Shown here: positions 57,519-64,000 of the stretch, one piece after another
How positions within the stretch are numbered: position 1 is the first letter of the stretch
How the letters are laid out: the number at the start of each line of letters is the position of its first letter
From: Ilyonectria destructans
Lineage: Eukaryota > Ascomycota > Sordariomycetes > Hypocreales > Nectriaceae
Reading direction: 5' to 3'
DNA: 64,000 bases
Assembly: GCA_020740775.1 (NCBI GenBank)
Contig: JAHEWK010000014.1
Span: 124,001 to 188,000 of the forward strand
Made by a program: the position numbers and the translations under genes
Notes under the pieces: generated by a model
The model's database searches: none
What the model was told of the DNA's origin: nothing
Seen by the model: only the letters and a program-made list of their open reading frames with translations

Positions 57519-58901
57519 CACTCCGGACCGGGACATCAGAGGGACTCCGGTCAGTGTTGGACGCAGTGCTACTGGATACAATTAGGTCGGACTTCTATAC
57601 TTGGGATTTCTTGGGACGGTTTCAACTCGATACAACTAGACAGGTTCAGATCAGCCTACCATACTTCTACCACCTCTCGGAGCAGTATAAATAGAATACC
57701 ACTGGACACATTCAGTTTGAACTACTCAGGATCTAATTACCGGAACGAGGCTCCACAAAGACTCCTAGACACCGACGGGTTGAAACACTACGGTTGACTA
57801 ACCCCGAGAACGACTGGATGAAATTGGACTGGACGCCATCTACTGAGACAGCTAGACGGAGAGAAGTTCAAACTCTGGCGGTCGCTGGCGGCCAGTGGAT
57901 CACCCTGGCGGGGACTTAACTGGGCGTGGACAAGCTTCATCTGGTACCTACTACAGAGAGAGATACCACCCTAAGGATCCAGAGAAGTGATTTAAGGCCG
58001 GGGAGCATTAGAGAGTTTTGGGGCCAGGACACGCCCGAAAATCAATTCCACCCTTCGAGCTTTAGAAAAAATTTCAAACAGCACCCTGGGGCGGAGTGCA
58101 CCCTGAAACCATCATTCTGGGTTGCACCACCCACCATTATCTCCAGCCACGACAATATCACGACACCGGTTGAACCACCCCTGGGTATCAGACGTGGAGC
58201 GATATATCTCCCAGCCGCTGGGACACTGGAGTTTTGAAGCAATCGATATTGCACTTTATCGCTGCACCTCCTACCGAATACGAGTGCACCGACGCGACGT
58301 CCATCACTGCGAGTGCACCGACGCGACTTCCATCACTCCGCTTACAAGACTCCTCAACCGATTACGAGTTGTTGCTCAACCGATCGAGTGCAATCGGGAG
58401 CCGTGCCCAATCGATTGTTGATACTAAGCTCGATCTCTGCAAGCGATGACGCAACACACTACCATCACGTCTTCGCGAGAAGGCTTCTGGAGAAGCTATA
58501 AAGGTTCCACCGGGAGCCGAAGGATGACAGTACCTGACGCAGTAAACTCCGCTGACGCAGAGAATTTGGTCACCAGACCCACCCGGCTGGAGAAGGAACC
58601 AAGGTCTGGCCGCTGGAAAAGAATCCAGGAATGTTCAACTGGAAAAAGAGACTCAATAAAACTGGGTGAGCCCGCCTCGTCTGGGAGAAGAGGAACTCTC
58701 CAGGGACAACTAAGCCAACTACATCACCGAAGCCATCTTGTGGGCATAGATACATTTGATCTCGAGAACTAAAGACCTTAAGAATATTCACTCCAGCTAT
58801 CTTTTGATTTTATTTTACCCGAGCGTTCTCAGCAGCCCGCTTTTAGGACACAATATTACCGCTCTCATTCATTATCAGGAAGTTCGATATCTGCATCCCA
58901 G

Positions 58902-60329
58902 GTGTCTCTGCTGGGTGTTCCTCCCAACCTGCTTCTCCAGGCAGAGGGAATCCCGCTATTCGGTCATCTACAGCATCCAGTGTCCGGGAGAAGGCAATCA
59001 GAAGAACCTTCATCTTGGGGATCACCGATAAGAGTTCATCAGATTTCTCCGATCCATAACTCCGCGTCCATTGAGCCCAGACCCTCCCCCCCCAGATTAT
59101 CACCTACATTATCTCCTCCTGCTGCCCGCCAACTTCCTACAGTTCCAGGAATGGCACGTTTCAGACCACTTGCCATTATGAACCCCCTCGGTGAAGTAAA
59201 ATTTGTTTTCGACGGGCACCCATAAGAGGGCGACAGCCAGGAATACCTTGATGAGGTGGCGGTAATAGTCGCGATCAGTGCCGTCAGTGCAGACAACCGG
59301 GATATTATCACCAAGACATACTTTAGGGCTGGTCTGGTGGAGATTGCGAAATGATAGTACGACGACCTGCCCAGTGCGGACAAACAATAGCCACGACTAC
59401 GCACTCAGTTTCTGGAAAAGTTCAAGGATGGGGATCCTTCTAGAGCTAGTCGACTCATTTCGGAAGTATTTGTTTTCTCCTGCAAATATGGCGAAAAACT
59501 GAACGACTACCTCAAGCGAGCAGAAACTCTTGCGAACCAGCTGCGCCCAGAATACCGCAAAGTTCTTCTTTTAAATGTGGTGAATCGACTGAATGCAGGT
59601 GAAGTGGATTAGAGGCTTCAAGAACATGTAAGCAATCTTCTCGAGGGAAAGAACTTATTTCAGAATGAAGAAGCCTAGGATTCCACCACCATCACCGATA
59701 TTATCAACACTGTGTGGTATTGCTGTAGTTCCTCATCGGAGAAACTGACCCGCCTGGACGAAGAGGATCATTCCCAGAATGATCAGAACCCAATCCACCA
59801 ACTCCTGCAACAACATAAGGAGCAGATACAGAGTCAAAACCACCAATTCGAGGCTCTAGTGAAAATAATGGGCTAGGCTTTTATGGCTGCTCCGGTGGAG
59901 AGATGTACCCCGGCATATCAATACAATAATCTGCCATCCTACAATAATCCCCCAGCGGGTTATCAGGGTAGATCTGCAGGCGGCTCAACTCCATAAGGCG
60001 ATCCAGACTTTTTCTGGTATTTTAAGTGCGGCGATTAGGGACATATAGGTTTCAACTGTCCTGTGAAGAATTGGGATCGAGCGGCGTATACCTAACGCCA
60101 GACACAATGGAACGAGAATAAAGATGAGCTGAAGTGTATGAGGTCAGAACAGCTGAGACAGGGGAATGACGCCAGCGCACCGGTGCACACGATGAGACTG
60201 CAAGGCATGGACGGGATGAGACTACCCTCGGGGTATCGGGTGTTATCCGCCCCGCGACAGAGCGTGGAATGGGATCTAAACCTGGAGAGGGATCAGCCAC
60301 TGGTGTCGAAGACAGCCCAGACTCAGTAG
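58902..60329 (+). pseudogene. gag-like region with RIP-type stops and broken zinc knuckle
   Basis: The frame shows gypsy capsid character: EYLDEVAVIVAISA, a TYFRAGLVEIAK stretch leading into a Tyr-Asp-Asp-Leu-Pro block, LKRAETLANQLRPEY and a Gln-rich C-terminal part. In-frame stops occur at 59223, 59353, 59356, 59389, 59610, 59676, 59874, 59994, 60036, 60093 and 60327. The zinc knuckle at about 60015-60054 reads Tyr-Phe-Lys-Cys-Gly-Asp-stop-Gly-His-Ile-Gly-Phe-Asn-Cys. The first Cys has become Tyr (TGT to TAT) and a Gln has become TAG. It cannot make protein. Confidence 0.8.
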
Positions 60330-60995
60330 AAGAATTCTGGTGAGGACGATGAACTCACCCCGAAGGCAGCACCCGCAATGCGATCGGATCCAAAGGATCT
60401 TTCTCGAGACCAGCGACATTCGCTTGGACCCCGCAACTCTGGACGGGTGGAGAAACGCTAAGATCCTATGAGCGTTCTTAGAGATGAAGCACTTCGAGAA
60501 TTGGAGTAGCGACAGGCTTGGGGGGAGTACCTATCGAGAACTTCGGAATATTAACCCCTACGAATTGAAGAAGTGTTTCCAGACGTGCCAGATGACGATG
60601 GGATATTCCGGGAAGAAATTATTAGACCTCCTCTATCACAAGACCCCCCTATTAATCACCCTGGGACGGACGATACTGACCAGGTTATAACAAACAATAA
60701 GTTTCAGAATCTGCTTCCCCAACTCCGACCTTATCTGGAGAGAATGTTAAACTGGCCCTCTACTGGAACCAAGCTGGTCACAGCTTCTGAGAAGAAACCT
60801 CGATATGTCCTGGAGAAGATCAGGGCGACTGAGGAATTTAATATTTTACAGTTTGAGATTGGGGAATAACTCCACAGGACCAATGTTTCAATGAGCATTC
60901 TCCAGCTCCTTTAGATCTCCCCCTCTATACGACAGCAATTAATATAACTGATCCAGTGTCGCAAGAAATCAAAATCCTCCCAGGTAAGAGATCTG

Positions 60996-61466
60996 GTGGC
61001 AGGCGTGCTACTCCCATACGAAGGTTCGGACATCGTGGAAGAGGGGCTCAGCGACAATGATCTGAACTCAGCGGAAGGACTCATCTCGGAGGAACACTCA
61101 TGCTTACAGCTGGGATCGTCGAACGCAATAAGACAGGTTATATATCGGGATATTGCATCCAGTAAGAATAAGGTGGCGACGACTTTGGGCTTTGTCGAAG
61201 GATACATCGAGGGACACCGGTGTTGCTCCCTCATATTAGATGGAGGATCTGCTGTTTGCCTCATTAACGAAAGATACGTCGACAGATGCAGGCTCTCGAT
61301 TATGTCCATGCCGAAGGCTGGGATGATCCGAATAGCCAATGATGAGATCCAACAAGTCACATGCTGTGTGATGATACGAGTTGTAGTTAGCGGGATTCTG
61401 GCTACAGTTCAAGCATATATGATGGGATATCATCGCGATTGGGACGTACTGTTAGGCCGACCCTAG
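60996..61466 (+). pseudogene. Retroviral-type aspartic protease domain of the gypsy element
   Basis: An open stretch of about 156 codons contains SLILDGGSAVCLINERYV, where DGGS replaces the usual D-[ST]-G-[AS] catalytic motif, and ends DWDVLLGRP followed by TAG. Pol proteins of this family read Gly-Arg-Pro-Trp here, so the stop is a Trp codon lost by G-to-A change. The flap-type hydrophobic segments are recognisable. The catalytic triplet is altered, so the domain is probably inactive even apart from the stop. Confidence 0.75.
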
Positions 61467-62063
61467 ATGAGGAGAATAAAGGCCATCGAGAATTACAACA
61501 AGGAGACTTTAACCATCACGGGAGTAAAGGGTCACTCCCAAACCATCTGCATTCTCCCACACCCCAATCTATTTGAGCCGGAGAACACCGGACTTAGTTG
61601 CCATAGACGCCTACCAAATCTCAAGCGCAGACAGAAGAGACTGCGCCCCAAACCCACGCGGCCCTTTCACGACACCAGGGATGATGCCGATGAGGAGATC
61701 ATCCGGGTACAGGATGATCAGAAGATTCTGAAAGAGGTTGAAATGATAGTGGACGGGATGGGCGACTCAATCATCGAGGTCGCAAATAGGATATTGAAAA
61801 CTGATGGCCATGGATGGCAAGGCTGGATGCCAGACATGGCGGGTTCAGGACAACCGGCAAGAGGACGTGGAGGACGAACGAGTGCAGACTACATTATCCT
61901 ATCCCCTTTTGGACGATCGAGAGCGAGCGACGAACATGATGGTTTCGAAAATCAGAAATACCAACGAGAGCGGTAAACGTATCTTTAACCAGAGCGCAAC
62001 TACTGAACGGGCAGCCCCGGAGGGGTCAACCCCGGTAGATGCGTTTCGAAACAACAATCCGGA

Positions 62064-63674
62064 ATGGAGTCGGGTTGTGGTGAGAGTGAACGCCAGAGGG
62101 GGGTTGGCTTCGGCGATCACCATCAGACACCGCCATTCGAGACGCATACTTCACGCGTTCGGGGGATGCAATCTCGGAACATCCCAGAATTGTTTGGCTC
62201 ACTGGGGCGCGGGGAGTCAAGACAACAAACTCTCAAGACGCCACTCTTGGGAACGCCTGCTTCACGCGCTCGAGGGACACACTTCGGGAACTCTCCCGAA
62301 ATATTGTGCTCTCCAAGGCACGAGGAATCAAATCGGCAGACTCTCGGGACAGACGCGTCACGCGGTGACGACACGCCGATCATTCGAGCTCCCAAAACAA
62401 ACCTCTCTTCCGAAATGAGACTCTTCCCTGAAACAAGACTCTCTCCCGAAACGCGTCTCTCTCCAGAAACACGTCTCTCTCCGGAAACACGCTTCTCTCC
62501 GGAAACCCTCCTCTCTCGGATTGGTGAGGAACGCAGTGAGCGCAAACTCGAAACGCGCTCCTTCAACGATCGCGACCCTCAACTTCATACACCGGAGAAC
62601 CACAACCTTGGAACACACGCGTCGAAAACTATCCCCGTGAAGGAGAGCGACACGATCACTCCGTGGAGACAAAACAGCTGGACGACGCTGTCGGGTTTCC
62701 CTTGGCAGCTGGGTTCGGTGAACATGACTTGGACGCTGAACTGGGACACCACGACTCGGAGATTGGGGAACGCGGAGAAGAGGCGAACACCTCGGGCCTA
62801 CCCGAATCGACACCAGAGGACACCACCAGACAGAGTTGAAGACAGTTCAGCTTGGCAGCCGATGAGCGAGGAGATGGACTGGACGCCGCTCGAGGGAACG
62901 GCCGGGTTGAAGGAGGGGAGCTCCAGGACACCGGAGGGCGGCCAGGAGGATGCGTGGACACGGTCGAGGATGGACCACGGGAACAACTGGACACGGTCGG
63001 ATATGGAGCGAGGGGACGACTGGACGCGGTGGAGGGGACCAACCGAGGTCACGAAAGGGAACAACGGGACACGGGAGCTGTCGGATGGACACTCGGAGGT
63101 GTATGCCGGGGACAGCCGGACACGACCGGATGGGACATCCTGGACGTTCAGGGCTGGTGGAGAGTCGACCGAGACACGAGAGGTTGAACCCACCAAGTCC
63201 GCGACGTGGGCACGGGAGCCGACTGGGGTGGACGGAGAATCAAACGGGACACAGAGGGATGAATCCACTAGGCCACCAGAGGACGACGAGACACCAACAC
63301 CCGTGCTCCCGTCCAACTTAGCGATAGCGAATGAGACGATAGTTGACGAGACAAACTCATTTACCTACTCTACCGAACCCAATGGCTCCACCGGAGAGAA
63401 CACCGTACTGAAACCGACAGTATTACTGGGCCAGGGTGGCCTGGATTGTGTGGGATGGGACGGCATGGAACGGGCTGGCAGCCCAGCGGACACCGGTGAA
63501 CTGGACGTTACCGAGGCCACAGGCGAGCCTTATTTACCCTTAGGGTCGCCCAGCAAATTGGGGGGCATTGTAGGGTTTCAGGGCCTGGACGCCGCTCAAA
63601 GTGATTTACGACCACTTTTGGTGCGAAATCCGGAAATCAAGGTTACCCCCTTACGAATCCGAAAAATGCACTAA
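62064..63674 (+). pseudogene. Repeat-rich Arg/Glu/Thr/Trp linker between protease and RT
   Basis: An open stretch of about 536 codons in the gag-pol phase has no recognisable fold. It is dominated by charged residues, Thr, Pro and repeated WTR/WTP-like motifs, and includes an exact 6 x 18-bp array coding SPETRL-like hexapeptides. Being in phase with both flanking pol domains, it is most simply an inter-domain linker of the same polyprotein. The DNA shows GGACACGG-type repeats across 62.7-63.2 kb. Confidence 0.6.
62404..62511 (+). repeat. 18-bp minisatellite, six units
   Basis: Six contiguous 18-bp units of consensus TCTCTCCGGAAACACGTC start at 62404, 62422, 62440, 62458, 62476 and 62494. The period is a multiple of three, so the polyprotein frame is preserved and reads a hexapeptide repeat. 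Confidence 0.9.
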
Positions 63675-64000
63675 AGCTGCCCGCTCTCAGAAGCACCACC
63701 AGAAACCATTATTTCGTGGTTCACTAACTCCGGGATCACCATCGGCGCCATGGCAGAGACACCCGACCAAATCATACTGGTCAAGAGACTCTGTTACACC
63801 TACCGGGACTGCTTCGTGTCGAGAGTTGAGGACATTTGCACCACCGACTTGATCATGCACTATATCCCGCTTATACCAGGATCGCTACCATGAAGACAGA
63901 AGGCCCGGAGATACGGAAGACGCGAGGTGGAGTTTGCATGAGAGATCTTTCCCAAGATGGAACGATCGACTCTAATCACACGCGGTATGTCTCCCTGGGG
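63675..64000 (+). pseudogene. N-terminal edge of Ty3/gypsy reverse transcriptase
   Basis: In phase with the upstream regions, sequence from about 63798 shows CYTYRDCFVSRVEDICTTDL, then MHYIPLIPGSLP, RRYGRREVEFA and EIFPKMERSTLITRGMSPWG. This order matches the lead-in to the RT domain of fungal gypsy polyproteins. Two TGA codons interrupt it and the window ends before the YxDD-containing palm. Confidence 0.8.

Larger units (their letters stand above)
56080..58445. other. Repeat-rich non-coding region between hsp70 and the gypsy element
   Basis: It contains repeated GCTGCGGTG motifs (about 56590-56745), a 15-bp minisatellite, a 44-bp tandem repeat, and a TATA-like CAGTATAAATAG at about 57682-57693. 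The 5' LTR of the neighbouring element should lie here, but without the 3' LTR I cannot fix its borders. Frames here are repeat-derived and I do not call them genes. Confidence 0.5.
58446..64000 (+). mobile_element. Decayed Ty3/gypsy LTR retrotransposon, internal region (continues past right edge)
   Basis: One reading frame carries, in order, gag-like sequence with a CCHC zinc-knuckle remnant, an aspartic protease, a long low-complexity linker and the start of a Ty3/gypsy reverse transcriptase. Segments starting at 58446, 58902, 60138, 60573, 60996, 61467, 62064 and 63780 are all in the same phase, interrupted by about twenty stops. Many stops are TAG or TAA where gag/pol context expects Gln or Trp (CAG to TAG, TGG to TAG), the pattern left by RIP. 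LTRs, primer-binding site, RNase H and integrase are not visible here. Confidence 0.85.

Overview
This window is nuclear DNA of a filamentous ascomycete (Pezizomycotina, probably Sordariomycetes and perhaps Hypocreales; that rank is inference). The evidence is short spliceosomal introns with GT(A/G)AGT donors and CTAAC/CTGAC branch sites, GC-rich coding sequence with NNC/AAG codon preference, long CT-rich leaders, the protein families present, and a retrotransposon whose lesions look like RIP (repeat-induced point mutation). I saw no rRNA, tRNA, CRISPR or bacterial-type operon.

Layout. 0-2 kb: 5' part of a HIT zinc-finger gene (-), divergent from the mitochondrial Fe-S factor NFU1 (+). 2-8.7 kb: no gene seen; the last ~2.9 kb is a pyrimidine-rich leader. 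8.7-15 kb: PSP1-domain protein, a 256-aa protein I do not recognise, and ribosomal protein eL15, all +. 16.6-21.1 kb: a six-exon Pumilio/Puf4-type gene (-). 21-27.7 kb: gene-free. 27.7-33 kb: RNA polymerase III second-largest subunit RPC2 (+), convergent with the RAD57-type recombinase gene (-). 36-41 kb: a cysteine-rich single-pass membrane protein (+) and a cytosolic carnitine acetyltransferase (FacC/YAT2-like, -). 41-49.9 kb: gene-poor, AT-rich stretch with an MFS transporter and a 2EXR-type protein. 52.6-56 kb: the cytosolic Hsp70 gene. 56-64 kb: minisatellites and a decayed Ty3/gypsy element that runs off the right edge.

The most unusual object is inside Hsp70. Its last intron is 1,336 nt, and it encloses on the same strand an intact 349-codon reading frame. 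That frame combines a GIY-YIG nuclease domain, with the expected catalytic residues visible, and two C-terminal C2H2 zinc fingers. Its stop codon lies within the intron's predicted branch site. The last exon codons before the intron switch abruptly from AAG to AAA lysine codons. This looks like a homing-endonuclease-type selfish gene living in a spliceosomal intron of a highly conserved nuclear gene.

Most other genes are housekeeping (Fe-S assembly, translation, Pol III transcription, recombination repair, acetyl-unit transport, chaperone). One possible regulatory link is a 9-nt Puf4-type site in the NFU1 3' UTR, with a Puf4-like gene in the same window. The gypsy element keeps a single gag-PR-(repeat-rich linker)-RT reading frame over more than 5 kb, broken by about twenty stops and no obvious frameshift.
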